From Desulfobulbaceae bacterium (lineage in GTDB: Bacteria > Desulfobacterota > Desulfobulbia > Desulfobulbales > Desulfocapsaceae), in contig JAITSS010000072.1 of the NCBI GenBank assembly GCA_031287565.1, forward strand, positions 1 through 64,000: a stretch of DNA of 64,000 nucleotides, in the 5' to 3' direction. The notes beneath the pieces were generated by a model. The model searched no databases. It saw only the letters and a program-made list of their open reading frames with translations, and was not told where the DNA came from. Below, piece by piece: positions 18,627 through 27,111 of this stretch (the first letter of the stretch is position 1; the number at the start of each line of letters is the position of its first letter). Position numbers and translations under genes: made by a program.

Positions 18627-19136
18627 ATGCTGATCCACGAGATAGACGGCAAACGTCCGCAATGGGGGCGGAACTGCTTCATCGCCGAAAACGCGACCCT
18701 GGTCGGTGATATTGTCTTAGGTGATGAATGCAGCGTGTGGTTCGGCGCGGTGTTGCGCGGCGATGTCAACTTCATCCGCGTCGGCAATCTGGTCAATATC
18801 CAGGACGGCGCGATCATCCACTGCACCTGGCAAAAATACCCGACCATCGTCGGCGACGGCGTGGCGATTGGCCACCGAGCCATTCTGCACGGCTGCCAAA
18901 TCGGCAATAATGTTTTGATAGGAATGGCGGCGATCGTCATGGACGACTGCCAGGTGGAAAGCGGCTCGATCATCGCCGCCGGCGCGGTTGTGACCAAAGG
19001 AACGCGGGTGCCGCCGGGCGCGATCTTCGCGGGCATTCCAGCCCGGAAAATCAAGGACATCGACCCGGACGCGACCCAGGCCGACATCCGCCGCATCTCC
19101 GAGCGTTATCTGATGTACAGCGGCTGGTATCAATAA
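18627..19136 (+). CDS. Gamma-carbonic-anhydrase-family hexapeptide-repeat protein
   Basis: The 169-residue protein is a left-handed beta-helix of hexapeptide turns (residues 20-130, for example NATLVGDIVLGDECSVW). It carries the family ligand histidines in IIHCTW, IGHRAILHGC. It belongs to the YrdA/PaaY/CaiE branch, trimeric metal proteins related to gamma-carbonic anhydrase. Activity varies in this branch, and bicarbonate hydration is not proven. TGAGG lies 6 bases before the ATG. Confidence 0.88.
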   Translation: MLIHEIDGKRPQWGRNCFIAENATLVGDIVLGDECSVWFGAVLRGDVNFIRVGNLVNIQDGAIIHCTWQKYPTIVGDGVAIGHRAILHGCQIGNNVLIGMAAIVMDDCQVESGSIIAAGAVVTKGTRVPPGAIFAGIPARKIKDIDPDATQADIRRISERYLMYSGWYQ

Positions 19137-19188
19137 GGCCGCGCCCAGCGGCGATTACTGTCAATTATCAAAAACCTAAAAAAACGAC

Positions 19189-20127
19189 ATGAGTACAAAA
19201 ATCATCATTTCAGGTTCCATGGCCTACGACCGGATCATGACATTTCCCGACTATTTCATGAACCATATCATCCCGGAAAAGCTACACGTCTTAAACGTCT
19301 GTTTCCAGATTGACAACGTCACCGAGCATTTCGGCGGCACCGCCGGCAACATCGCCTATTCCTTGAAATTAATGGGCGGCGAACCGCTGATCAGCGCCGC
19401 CATTGGCCGCGACTATCGCCGCTACTTCGAGTGGTTGGCCAAACAGGGCGTCGCCACCGGCGGCATCCGGATCATCGACGAGGAATTCACCGCCGGCGCG
19501 ACCATCACCACCGACAAGGCCGACAACCAAATCACCGGTTTCAACCCCGGCGCCATGAAGCATTCGTCGCAACTCGATTTCGACCGACTCGACCCGGCGC
19601 AAACCCTGATGATCGTCTCGCCCGGCAACCTTGACGACATGCGCCTGTATCCGGCGACCTGTAAAATGCGCGGCATTCGCTACATTTTTGACCCAGGTCA
19701 GTCCTTGCCCGCCTTGTCCGCCGCCGACCTGCTTGACGCGATCAGCGGCTGCGCCGTGTTGATGGTCAACGACTATGAGTTTGAATTGATTATGAATAAA
19801 ACCGGCCTGAACAAGGAGGCGATCTTCGAGCGGGTCAACGAGGCGACAATCATCACCATGGGCGAGCACGGTTCGCAGGTGATGGCCAATGGGCGGATGA
19901 CGGCGATCCCAGTCGCCAAGTCAAAGGCTGTGGTTGATCCGACCGGTTGCGGCGACGCCTATCGCGGCGCCTTTCTCCAGGCTTTGGCGAGCGGCCGCGA
20001 CATCCTCGAAGCGGCGGCCATGGGCAGCGTCTGCGCCTCGTTCGCGGTTGAACAACACGGCACCCAGAACCACAATTTCAGCGAAAACGAATTCCGCGAC
20101 CGCCTGCGGCAATTCGCGACGGCATGA
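19189..20127 (+). CDS. PfkB-family sugar/nucleoside kinase (adenosine-kinase-like)
   Basis: The protein is 312 residues. The C-terminal PfkB signature DPTGCGDAYRGAF (about residues 247-259) carries the catalytic Asp and anion hole, and the N-terminal substrate motif is FGGTAGNIAYSL. The FEGGxxGN-like and IDPTG patterns fit the adenosine/ribose branch. Proteobacterial paralogues annotated as adenosine kinase share the YDRIM start. Phosphorylation of a nucleoside or sugar with ATP is the likely reaction. It is followed 10 bases later by tag. Confidence 0.82.
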   Translation: MSTKIIISGSMAYDRIMTFPDYFMNHIIPEKLHVLNVCFQIDNVTEHFGGTAGNIAYSLKLMGGEPLISAAIGRDYRRYFEWLAKQGVATGGIRIIDEEFTAGATITTDKADNQITGFNPGAMKHSSQLDFDRLDPAQTLMIVSPGNLDDMRLYPATCKMRGIRYIFDPGQSLPALSAADLLDAISGCAVLMVNDYEFELIMNKTGLNKEAIFERVNEATIITMGEHGSQVMANGRMTAIPVAKSKAVVDPTGCGDAYRGAFLQALASGRDILEAAAMGSVCASFAVEQHGTQNHNFSENEFRDRLRQFATA

Positions 20128-20137
20128 GGGCCTGCGC

Positions 20138-20725
20138 ATGAGCAACCTGACCGCGCCGCGCCGCTGTCCATGGTGCGGCGTCGAACCCGTATATATCGCC
20201 TATCACGACGAAGAATGGGGCGTTCCCTGCCACGACGACCGACGTTTGTTTGAATTTCTCATCCTGGAAGGGGCGCAGGCTGGGCTGAGCTGGCTGACAG
20301 TGTTGAAGAAACGCCAAAACTACCGAACCGCCTTCGCCGACTGGGAGGTGGAAAAAATCGCCGCCTTCACCGACGATGATCTGGCCCGGCTGCGGCAAAA
20401 TCCCGGCATCATCAGAAACCGTCTGAAGATCGCCGCCGCCCGGCAAAACGCCGAAGCCTTCCTACGGATTCAGGCTGAATTTTCATCCTTTTCCGACTAC
20501 CTCTGGCGCTTCGTCGATGGACAAACCATCGAGAACAGTTGGCGGCACATGGCGGAAATCCCCACAAAAACCGCCATCTCCGACCAGATGAGCAAAGACC
20601 TGAAACGGCGCGGCATGACCTTTGTCGGCACAACGATTTGCTACTCCTTGATGCAGGCGATGGGTTTGGTCAACGACCACCTGCGCGATTGTTTTCGCCA
20701 TGCCGAGCTGGCGCGGCGCATCTGA
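20138..20725 (+). CDS. tag: DNA-3-methyladenine glycosylase I
   Basis: The enzyme removes 3-methyladenine from alkylated DNA, starting base-excision repair. The 195-residue protein has the HhH-superfamily fold of Tag with AYHDEEWG (zinc-ligand His and specificity Glu), the ILEGAQAGLSW segment and a C-terminal DHLRDCFRH providing further zinc ligands. RCPWCG supplies the N-terminal Cys. GAGGG is 7 bases before the ATG at 20138. It probably shares a transcript with the kinase upstream. Confidence 0.93.
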   Translation: MSNLTAPRRCPWCGVEPVYIAYHDEEWGVPCHDDRRLFEFLILEGAQAGLSWLTVLKKRQNYRTAFADWEVEKIAAFTDDDLARLRQNPGIIRNRLKIAAARQNAEAFLRIQAEFSSFSDYLWRFVDGQTIENSWRHMAEIPTKTAISDQMSKDLKRRGMTFVGTTICYSLMQAMGLVNDHLRDCFRHAELARRI

Positions 20726-20741
20726 AAAAAATGAAAAACCC

Positions 20742-20770
20742 TTGACATTTACCCCAGATTTCATTTTATC
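20742..20770 (+). promoter_or_regulatory. Candidate sigma-70 promoter of the cobalamin-riboswitch operon
   Basis: TTGACA at 20742-20747 is a perfect -35 box. It is followed after 17 bases by TTTATC (20765-20770) as a weaker -10 box. The position immediately upstream of the riboswitch fits a leader-transcript start near 20777. No other strong promoter was seen between tag and the riboswitch. Confidence 0.6.
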
Positions 20771-20771
20771 C

Positions 20772-20942
20772 CCCGGCAGGTTTCAGGTTCCCGCAAGGGA
20801 GAAAAAGGGGGAACTCCGTGCGAATCGGAGATGGTGCCCGCCGCTGTGACCGGGGACGAACGCCGCAAAGAGGCCACTGGCTGAAAAAAGCTGGGAAGGC
20901 GCGGCGCGAGGAAGAACCGGCAAGTCAGAATACCCGCCCGTA
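20772..20942 (+). promoter_or_regulatory. Cobalamin riboswitch
   Basis: The stretch carries the ordered consensus pieces of an AdoCbl-type riboswitch: CAGGTT, then GGGGGAACTCCGTG with CGAATC, the conserved GCCCGCCGCTGTGA, the GGCCACTGG arm, GGGAAGG, and the B12-box-like AAGTCAGAATACCCGCC (20922-20938). Spacing is as in the family. It precedes a Rho-independent terminator and a four-gene operon, so the genes should be switched off when cobalamin is plentiful. Confidence 0.92.
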
Positions 20943-21003
20943 ACCGCCAGGATCGTCCCTCCGAGGAACAGAGGGCCATCCGCCAACCAGGAGCGCGGGA
21001 CAG

Positions 21004-21037
21004 CCCCGGATCGCAGTATGGATTCGGGGTTTTTTTT
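21004..21037 (+). terminator. Intrinsic terminator serving as riboswitch expression platform
   Basis: An 8-bp stem (CCCCGGAT at 21004-21011 with ATTCGGGG at 21022-21029, one G-T pair) closes a 10-base loop and is followed by eight T. Its place 60 bases after the aptamer and 28 bases before the first gene fits premature termination under ligand control. Confidence 0.85.
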
Positions 21038-21064
21038 ATTCGCAGACAATTCCTAACAAAGTAA

Positions 21065-21946
21065 ATGCCAGAAAAATATCCATGGCCAAGCAAAAATCGC
21101 CTGGTCCGTCCCGCCTGGGTTGTGGCTGTGGCCTTGCTGCTGGCCGCAACCAACGCCTGGTCGTTTGAGGAATCTTTGGTCATCCATGCGGGCAACCATG
21201 CGACATTGTCCGACGGCGCTCTTGCGGCTCGCTACCACCTGACCTTTCATGGTGAAAATCCCGCCCGCGCCTGCCGCGACATCGCGTTTTTCTGGCGGCC
21301 CGGTTCGATTTTTAAGCCGGGCGCCGCCTGGTTCGCTTTGCCCGGCCACTGCGACGCCAAAAACTGCGGCGTGGACATCCGTATCGGCGGCATCGTCTTT
21401 TTCTCGTTGCTGGCGCAGGCGCAATGTGGCGGCGTCCAATATCAGGCCCAAACCATCGACAACCTGCACGCGCGAAATGTCGGGCCGCTGGCGGACGCGA
21501 CGGCGGCCAATCAAAAGCCAGCCGCGATCCGAGCGGCGTTGGAGCTAGTCCCAGCCATGGAGCATTACTATCCGCAAACCGGCATGACCTTTCTTTTTCA
21601 TTATCAAAACAAAAATGAAAACCCGGCGGCGGGCCAGGTTGAAATCAGCAGCGACGACCAGCCAACAGCCTTAAGCGCTTTGGATGAACACGGCGATTTC
21701 CGCTCTTTTCGTTTCACCCCATCGCACGACCAGGCACTAAATCGCCAGGGTTCCGAAGCGACCGCCGAGCGCGTCGTTCAAGTACGCGAGGGGGCGAACG
21801 GCCCGGTTTCAACCTTTACCCTGAACGTCCACCGTTCGCGGCGGGCCTTTTTCCACCGCCAAGGCGGCATGGCGCTGTTTGCGGGCCTCGCGGCGCTCGG
21901 CGCGGCGCTGGTGGTTTATTACAAAAAACAGACTTGGCGACGATGA
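21065..21946 (+). CDS. Exported, membrane-anchored protein of unknown family, first gene of the riboswitch operon
   Basis: The gene is not recognised. The 293-residue product has a hydrophobic N-terminal segment (about 19-34, signal peptide or anchor) ending in NAWSFEE, a ~220-residue extracytoplasmic domain, and a C-terminal membrane helix (about 263-283) followed by KKQTWRR. Cysteines occur at ARACR, GHCDAKNC and AQCGG, and there are several histidines in the exported part, so metal or cofactor binding is conceivable but unproven. It is first in an operon of electron-transfer genes and its stop overlaps the next start (ATGA). By position it might capture or present a substrate or corrinoid outside the membrane. 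Confidence 0.7.
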   Translation: MPEKYPWPSKNRLVRPAWVVAVALLLAATNAWSFEESLVIHAGNHATLSDGALAARYHLTFHGENPARACRDIAFFWRPGSIFKPGAAWFALPGHCDAKNCGVDIRIGGIVFFSLLAQAQCGGVQYQAQTIDNLHARNVGPLADATAANQKPAAIRAALELVPAMEHYYPQTGMTFLFHYQNKNENPAAGQVEISSDDQPTALSALDEHGDFRSFRFTPSHDQALNRQGSEATAERVVQVREGANGPVSTFTLNVHRSRRAFFHRQGGMALFAGLAALGAALVVYYKKQTWRR

Positions 21947-22890
21947 TGATTTCCTCCTGCCGCCGCGCGGTTCAACACCTGGCCTTTATTCTTTTCACCT
22001 ACGGCGGCCGTTTCGGCCTTCATTTCGGCAACGCCCTACCCTGTTTTTCCTGTCCGTATGTCACCGGTTGCGGCGGCCACTGCTATCTGATGGCGCTGCA
22101 AAGTAATTGGTGGGGCCTGCAAATGCCGCTCGCGACCATGATGAGCGGTCTGGGCTTGCAGGCGCTTCTGCTGTTCGCGCTGTTCGCGCTGTTGGTCGCG
22201 CTTCTTGGCAAAAGCTGGTGCGGCTGGCTCTGCCCCTTTGGTTTGTTGCAAGATTGGCTGACCATGCTGCGCCAACGGCTGGGCGTTCCGGAGGCGCAAA
22301 TAAGTCAGGCTATGCGCGACCGATTGCGGAGCATCAAATATCTGCTGCTGGTTTATATGCTGGCCCTGCCGCCGCTCATCGCCTCCGCCGGCTTGCACAG
22401 CGATTTCAGCCTGCCCTTCTGCCAAATTTGTCCGGCCAAACCGCTGATGCCGCTGTTCACCTTTGAGACCGCGCATCTGGCCATAAACAGCGCCAACGCC
22501 ATCACCCAGACTTTTTCCATTCTCTCGGTGGCGATTGCCGCCTTGATGCTGGTCGGCATGTTTTTCAAAGAGAGATTTTTTTGCCTGTTCTGTCCGATGT
22601 TGGCGATTATCCATATCTTTCAGAAAATCATCCCGCTGCGCCTTAAAAAAAATCCCGCCCTCTGCCTGGCCTGTGGCAACTGCGCCCGCGCCTGTCCAAT
22701 GACGATCCGCCGCGTCCATGAAGACCGCGCCGACGTCCAGGATGAAGACTGTCTGCTCTGTCTGAACTGCCTCGAATCCTGCCCCAGCGATACCACGCTG
22801 CGCCTGGACCTGTTTGGGAAAACCCTGGTTTCCTCAAAGCGACGCAGGCTCATCGTGCTATGGCAAAAAACCCGGAGCGCCCGACCATGA
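21943..22890 (+). CDS. NapH/MauN-like membrane ferredoxin
   Basis: This 315-residue polytopic membrane protein has about five helices. Two CxxCP motifs (WCGWLCP and FCLFCP) are typical of the NapH/NosR/CcoG group, and a cytosolic C-terminus carries two 4Fe-4S ferredoxin motifs (CLACGNCARACP and CLLCLNCLESCP). A further CFSCP...GCGGHC cluster lies near the N-terminus. Such proteins pass quinol or membrane electrons to soluble acceptors. The start is taken as the ATG overlapping the previous stop. It is placed directly before the dehydratase-type gene and is the likely electron supplier. Confidence 0.85.
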   Translation: MMISSCRRAVQHLAFILFTYGGRFGLHFGNALPCFSCPYVTGCGGHCYLMALQSNWWGLQMPLATMMSGLGLQALLLFALFALLVALLGKSWCGWLCPFGLLQDWLTMLRQRLGVPEAQISQAMRDRLRSIKYLLLVYMLALPPLIASAGLHSDFSLPFCQICPAKPLMPLFTFETAHLAINSANAITQTFSILSVAIAALMLVGMFFKERFFCLFCPMLAIIHIFQKIIPLRLKKNPALCLACGNCARACPMTIRRVHEDRADVQDEDCLLCLNCLESCPSDTTLRLDLFGKTLVSSKRRRLIVLWQKTRSARP

Positions 22891-24170
22891 ACAGCAGCGC
22901 AACAGAGCGGACGGCCACGCCGCCGCCCGACCGCAAGCAACGCCTACGCGCGAAAATCACCCGTGAAACAGCGGCGGAATATGCCGAAGCGGCGCGTTCT
23001 CTGCGCGCTCATCCTGACTATAATGCGGTGTGGGATAATTTCCTCGCCATCATCGAACAACCGCAATCGGCGCGACAAATCGAGCGGCGAACGGCGCGGC
23101 CGGTGGTCGAGCATCTATGCAACCAGGCCCCCTTGGAAATCGCGCACGCCCTGGGACTGCAACCGCTGCGCCTGGCCTCTGGCTGCTGCGCCGCCTCGCG
23201 CCTGGCCGACGCCTCGCTGCCAGCCTTGATGTGCCCTTTGATGCGCTCGACCTTGGGAATGCGGGCGCTTTTGGCGGCTGACGACGAATCCAATGCCGCC
23301 GCGACCTTACGCATCATCCCGACCACCTGCGACTGGACGGTGAAATTTCCCGAACTGGCGGGCGAATCCGATAAAACCAGGGCGCATTTTCTTGAATTGC
23401 CGCATTTGCGCCACAGCGAACGCGGCCAGGCCCGTTTTCAGGAAGAATTGTTCATCCTGATTGAAGAGTTGGAGAAAACCGCCGCCCGTCGCCTGACACG
23501 AGCGGCGCTGCGCGCCTCAATCGATTTGTATAGGCAAGCCTGGGCGGTGTTTGCGGAGTTCATCGCCCTGCGCCGCGACGGTCGTCTGGCCGCCGTCTGG
23601 TTCATGGTCGTCTGCGCCGCTTTCATGGCCGACACGGTCGAGCATTGGCTGGCGGCGGCGGCGCCGATTCTTGCCCATTTACAAAAAGAGAGCCGCCGGG
23701 TCGTTGGCAATGCGGTCTTTGTCTTTCTCAGCGGCTCGCCACTGCTTTTTCCTAACCTTAAAATATTGCGTTTAATTGAAGAGGCGGGCTTGTACGTCCT
23801 GGCCGACGATCTCTGCGCCTCGGAGCGTCTGTGGCCCGGCGGCCTGACCATAAGCGACCCATCGTTTTCCGGCCTGATCCGCGCCTTGGCCGGACGCTAC
23901 CACCGCGCCTGTCAATGCCCAACCTTTGCCGACAACCAGCGGCGTTTCAACACGATACGAGCATCCGGCCTCCGCCCACGCGGCATCATCCATCATGTCT
24001 TAAAGGGTTGTCATCCATTTGACATCGAAAGCCTGACCATGGAACGCGAGGCGGCGAAGGCCGGCATTCCCTTCATCCGCATCGAAACCGAGTACAGCCC
24101 GGAAGACGCCAGAACCCTCCTGACCCGCTTGGAAGCCTTCGCGCATATCGACCAAGGAGCAATGAAATGA
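22887..24170 (+). CDS. 2-hydroxyacyl-CoA dehydratase / double-cubane-cluster family protein
   Basis: The 427-residue protein fits the HgdB/BcrC-type fold. Conserved-looking cysteine sites are SGCC (100-101), LMCP (116), PTTCDW (148, matching the family PTTCD), DDLC (310) and KGCHPFD (375, in the place of the family's C-D-P motif). These bind 4Fe-4S or larger clusters. Classical dehydratases use two different subunits, whereas only one is encoded here. That is the pattern of YjiM-like and double-cubane-cluster proteins, which form homodimers. The substrate is unknown. Start and stop both overlap neighbours (ATGA). An earlier in-frame ATG lies at 22860. Confidence 0.78.
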   Translation: MNSSATERTATPPPDRKQRLRAKITRETAAEYAEAARSLRAHPDYNAVWDNFLAIIEQPQSARQIERRTARPVVEHLCNQAPLEIAHALGLQPLRLASGCCAASRLADASLPALMCPLMRSTLGMRALLAADDESNAAATLRIIPTTCDWTVKFPELAGESDKTRAHFLELPHLRHSERGQARFQEELFILIEELEKTAARRLTRAALRASIDLYRQAWAVFAEFIALRRDGRLAAVWFMVVCAAFMADTVEHWLAAAAPILAHLQKESRRVVGNAVFVFLSGSPLLFPNLKILRLIEEAGLYVLADDLCASERLWPGGLTISDPSFSGLIRALAGRYHRACQCPTFADNQRRFNTIRASGLRPRGIIHHVLKGCHPFDIESLTMEREAAKAGIPFIRIETEYSPEDARTLLTRLEAFAHIDQGAMK

Positions 24171-24934
24171 TCGTAGCCGGTATCGACCTCGGCAGCACCG
24201 CAATCAAACTGGCGCTGGTGGAAGACGGCGTCCTCCTCTGGCATAAGGCCGCGCCAACCGCGCCGGGCCAGGAAAAAATCGCCAACGCCCTGCTCGCCGA
24301 AGGATTATCGGCCCTGGGTCGCGCCGGAGAAGGTGTGAAAAAAGCCGTCACCGGCTACGGCAAAAATCTGATGGGCGGAGCCGAATTCGCCATCGACGAG
24401 CTTTCAGCCAATTGCCTCGGTCTGTTCAGACAAAGCGGCGGTCAGGCGAGAAGCCTGATCAATATCGGCGGCCAGGATGTCAAAGTGATTCAGCTCACGG
24501 CACAGGGGGCGATGAGCGATTTCAGGATGAACGACAAATGCGCCGCCGGTTGCGGGCGGTTTTTCGAGGTGGCCGCCCGCATCCTCGACACGCCGGTTGA
24601 AGATTTCGGCGCGCTGGCCGCGACGGTCGCTGAACCAGCCCGCATCAACAGCACCTGCGCCGTCTTCGCCGAAAGCGAAATCGTCTCGTTGATGGCAGAA
24701 GGGGTGGTGAAGGAAAAAATCATCGGCGGCCTGCACGAATCGGTGGCCCGCCGTATCGCCGGTCTTTGCGCCGGACGCCGACTGCGCGACGATGTGTACC
24801 TCGATGGCGGCTCGGCGCGGAACTCTGGCCTACTCCGCGCCCTTGAAGATGAACTGTGCCGCGATCTGCATGTCCTTCCCCTGCCGCAGTTCACCGTCGC
24901 CTTGGGCGCGGCTCTCGCCCATCCGGAAGCATAG
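24167..24934 (+). CDS. ATP-dependent activase of the dehydratase-type protein (BadF/HgdC family)
   Basis: This 255-residue ASKHA-fold ATPase is the reductive activator that drives one electron uphill into its partner by ATP hydrolysis. It shows the phosphate loop DLGSTAIK, TGYGKN, INIGGQD and the cluster region NDKCAAGCGRF and STCAVFAESE. Cys125 and Cys164 are 39 residues apart, the spacing of the two ligands of the shared 4Fe-4S cluster in HgdC. The C-terminal DGGSARN completes the nucleotide site. It is last in the cobalamin-riboswitch operon and overlaps the previous stop by ATGA. Confidence 0.92.
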   Translation: MIVAGIDLGSTAIKLALVEDGVLLWHKAAPTAPGQEKIANALLAEGLSALGRAGEGVKKAVTGYGKNLMGGAEFAIDELSANCLGLFRQSGGQARSLINIGGQDVKVIQLTAQGAMSDFRMNDKCAAGCGRFFEVAARILDTPVEDFGALAATVAEPARINSTCAVFAESEIVSLMAEGVVKEKIIGGLHESVARRIAGLCAGRRLRDDVYLDGGSARNSGLLRALEDELCRDLHVLPLPQFTVALGAALAHPEA

Positions 24935-25003
24935 AAGAACCGCCGCATTGTTTTCAGCGCTCGAACCGAGCCAAGCGGCGTCGCCAAAAAAAATGCGGCT
25001 CGC

Positions 25004-25032
25004 TTGACATACCGCATTCTCCCCATGATAGG
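25004..25032 (+). promoter_or_regulatory. Candidate promoter of the glucose dehydrogenase gene
   Basis: TTGACA at 25004-25009 is followed after 17 bases by GATAGG as a weak -10. It lies within the 200-base gap between the activase and the dehydrogenase and partly inside a small inverted repeat (AATGCGG at 24992-24998 with CCGCATT at 25012-25018), which might be an operator or a short terminator stem. Confidence 0.4.
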
Positions 25033-25137
25033 ATGACGGAGACATATAACCAGTATGCGCTTTTGCCGCCGTGACAGGTGTTTGCCAAGGGGGGATTCGT
25101 CGGGCGGCGTCATCATCCATTACAAAGGGAGGTTCTC

Positions 25138-26547
25138 ATGAACAAAACGTACAAAGTCGCGGTATTGTGTGCCGCAGGGCTTCTGATGCAGGCTACCGCG
25201 TCCACGGCCACACCGGGTGACGCCGTGCCCGCCGCCGAAAATTTCACCGGCGCGGTGCTGGCCGAAGGGTTGGCGGGGCCTTGGGAAATGTTGTGGGGGC
25301 CGGACAACATGCTGTGGGTGACAGAACGCGACGCCGGACAAATCACCAAAGTCAATCCCGACACCGGCGAAAAATCCGCGCTGGTGAAAATCGACGATGT
25401 GTACGGCGGCGACCATCCGCAGCATGAAGGACTGCTTGGCATGGCCTTCTCACCGGATATGAGCGCCGATAAAGGTCAGGTTTATGTCCTGTACACCTAC
25501 AAAAACGACAAGGGCGAGTTCAAACGGGTGGCGCGTTTCAACTACGATGGCAAAACCCTGACCGACAAAACTGTCATTCTCGACGGCATCGCCGCCGGCA
25601 ATGACCACCAGGGCGGGCGTCTGGTCTTCGGGCCAGACGGCAAACTGTATCTGACGGTGGGCGAGCTGGGGCACAACCAGTTCGGCAATGCCTGCGAACC
25701 AATCGAAGCGCAGCGCTTACCGACCGCAGGCGAGGTCAAAGCCAAAAATTACGCCGGGTATCTGGGTAAAACCCTGCGCATCAACCCGGACGGCTCCATC
25801 CCGACGGATAATCCGAAGATGGCGAACGGCGTGGTCAGCCACGTCTTCACCTATGGCCACCGCAACCCGCAGGGCTTGGTCTTTGTCGGCGACACCGCGT
25901 TTTCAACCGAGCAGGGGCCGTCTTCCGACGATGAGCTGAACATTCTGGTCGGCGGCGGCAACTATGGCTGGCCGCATGTCGCCGGTTTTCAGGATAATGA
26001 ATCCTATCGCTATGGAAATTGGTCGGGCGCGAAAGATTGCCAAGCCCTGCTGAAGGCTGGCAAATTTGACGCCAACGTCTTCCCGAAAAGCGTGCCAGTC
26101 CATCAGGAAAAAGATTGGAAAGCGCCGAAAAATTTCCAAGGTCCGCTGAAAACCTTTTACACGGTGCAGACCGGCTACAACTACACCGACGAGCGTTGCG
26201 GCCAGTTGTCGTTCCTGTGCTGGCCGACCATTTCTCCTTCGAGCCTGACCTATTATCCGGCGGAGGGAACGATTCCCGGCTGGGGCAATTCTCTTCTCAT
26301 CACCTCGCTGAAAAACGGCGTGCTCTACCGCGTGCCGCTGAGCATGGACAAAAAACAGGCGCAGGGCTACGACGCCGTGTACTTCCATACCGATAATCGC
26401 TATCGCGTGGCACGAGTCAGCCCCGACGGCAAATCGATTTTCATTGCCACCGATCCCGGCGGCTTTGTCATCGGCCTGGACGGCAAACCGACCAACAAAA
26501 TGGCCAATCCCGGCGCAATCCTGAAGTTCTCGTATAACGCTCAATAA
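25138..26547 (+). CDS. gdhB: Soluble PQQ-dependent glucose dehydrogenase
   Basis: The 469-residue exported protein begins with a signal peptide (about residues 1-24). The six-bladed beta-propeller shows the sGDH signature DHQGGRLVFGPDGKLYLTVG with the catalytic His, then GHRNPQGL (PQQ-binding Arg/Asn) and SDDELN for calcium. It oxidises glucose and other aldoses to lactones in the periplasm with PQQ. The length matches the Acinetobacter enzyme. GGGAGG lies 5 bases before the ATG. No PQQ-synthesis gene is present here. Confidence 0.9.
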   Translation: MNKTYKVAVLCAAGLLMQATASTATPGDAVPAAENFTGAVLAEGLAGPWEMLWGPDNMLWVTERDAGQITKVNPDTGEKSALVKIDDVYGGDHPQHEGLLGMAFSPDMSADKGQVYVLYTYKNDKGEFKRVARFNYDGKTLTDKTVILDGIAAGNDHQGGRLVFGPDGKLYLTVGELGHNQFGNACEPIEAQRLPTAGEVKAKNYAGYLGKTLRINPDGSIPTDNPKMANGVVSHVFTYGHRNPQGLVFVGDTAFSTEQGPSSDDELNILVGGGNYGWPHVAGFQDNESYRYGNWSGAKDCQALLKAGKFDANVFPKSVPVHQEKDWKAPKNFQGPLKTFYTVQTGYNYTDERCGQLSFLCWPTISPSSLTYYPAEGTIPGWGNSLLITSLKNGVLYRVPLSMDKKQAQGYDAVYFHTDNRYRVARVSPDGKSIFIATDPGGFVIGLDGKPTNKMANPGAILKFSYNAQ

Positions 26548-26571
26548 AAGCCGTTTTTTCACAGCGGCGAA

Positions 26572-26618
26572 GAAGACGCGGGGCGGCGAAGGATGCCGTT
26601 CCGCGTCTTCCGTTTTTT
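26572..26618. terminator. Strong intrinsic terminator after gdhB
   Basis: A perfect 10-bp stem (26572-26581 with 26601-26610) closes a 19-base loop and is followed by six T. It ends exactly at the stop of the convergent small membrane gene, so it may act in one or both directions. Confidence 0.85.
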
Positions 26619-26905
26619 CACGCCTGTTTCTTGCGGTCGAAGGCGAGATTACGAAAATACAGCGCCAGGTCGGTCAGCACCAAAAGCAGATTAACAAGAT
26701 AGAAAAACAGCACGTAGCTGATGTGGCCAACCACGAGTTTGGCGGCAATGCCCGACAGATAGCCAAAGACGACAAAAATAAGGAAAAACAGGCTCTTCCC
26801 TTTGGCGGTGCGGCTGTTCCACGATTTGATGACGCTGGCCGGCCACGACAAGCCAAAGCAGATCATCATCAACGATTCAAAAATTTCCGGCGCAATAATT
26901 GGCAT
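26618..26905 (-). CDS. Small PQ-loop-like membrane protein
   Basis: The 95-residue protein has three predicted membrane helices (about 8-24, 36-55 and 60-82). The pattern CFGLSWP..VIKSW.SRTAKGKS followed by a tyrosine- and leucine-rich helix is found in conserved hypothetical proteins across anaerobic bacteria and resembles half of a PQ-loop unit. The function is unknown. The start at 26905 has GGAGG 5 bases upstream. An extension to 27040 is in frame but not protein-like. Confidence 0.7.
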   Translation of the reverse strand: MPIIAPEIFESLMMICFGLSWPASVIKSWNSRTAKGKSLFFLIFVVFGYLSGIAAKLVVGHISYVLFFYLVNLLLVLTDLALYFRNLAFDRKKQA

Positions 26906-27111
26906 AGTTCCTCCAGGCGAAATACGGCGCGGCAAGATACCACGTTGGCGGCGCGGGAAAAGCCCGAACATCGGAGCGCGGGCGGCGGAGTTTATGCGCC
27001 TGAAGGTGGACAGCCAGGATTCTCTTTGCAAGGCCGACAAAAGACGGTATCGTCCCCAGCCGTATCCGCGACAAGCAGCGCCCGATAAACCTCACAGGTA
27101 ATTTTATCTTT

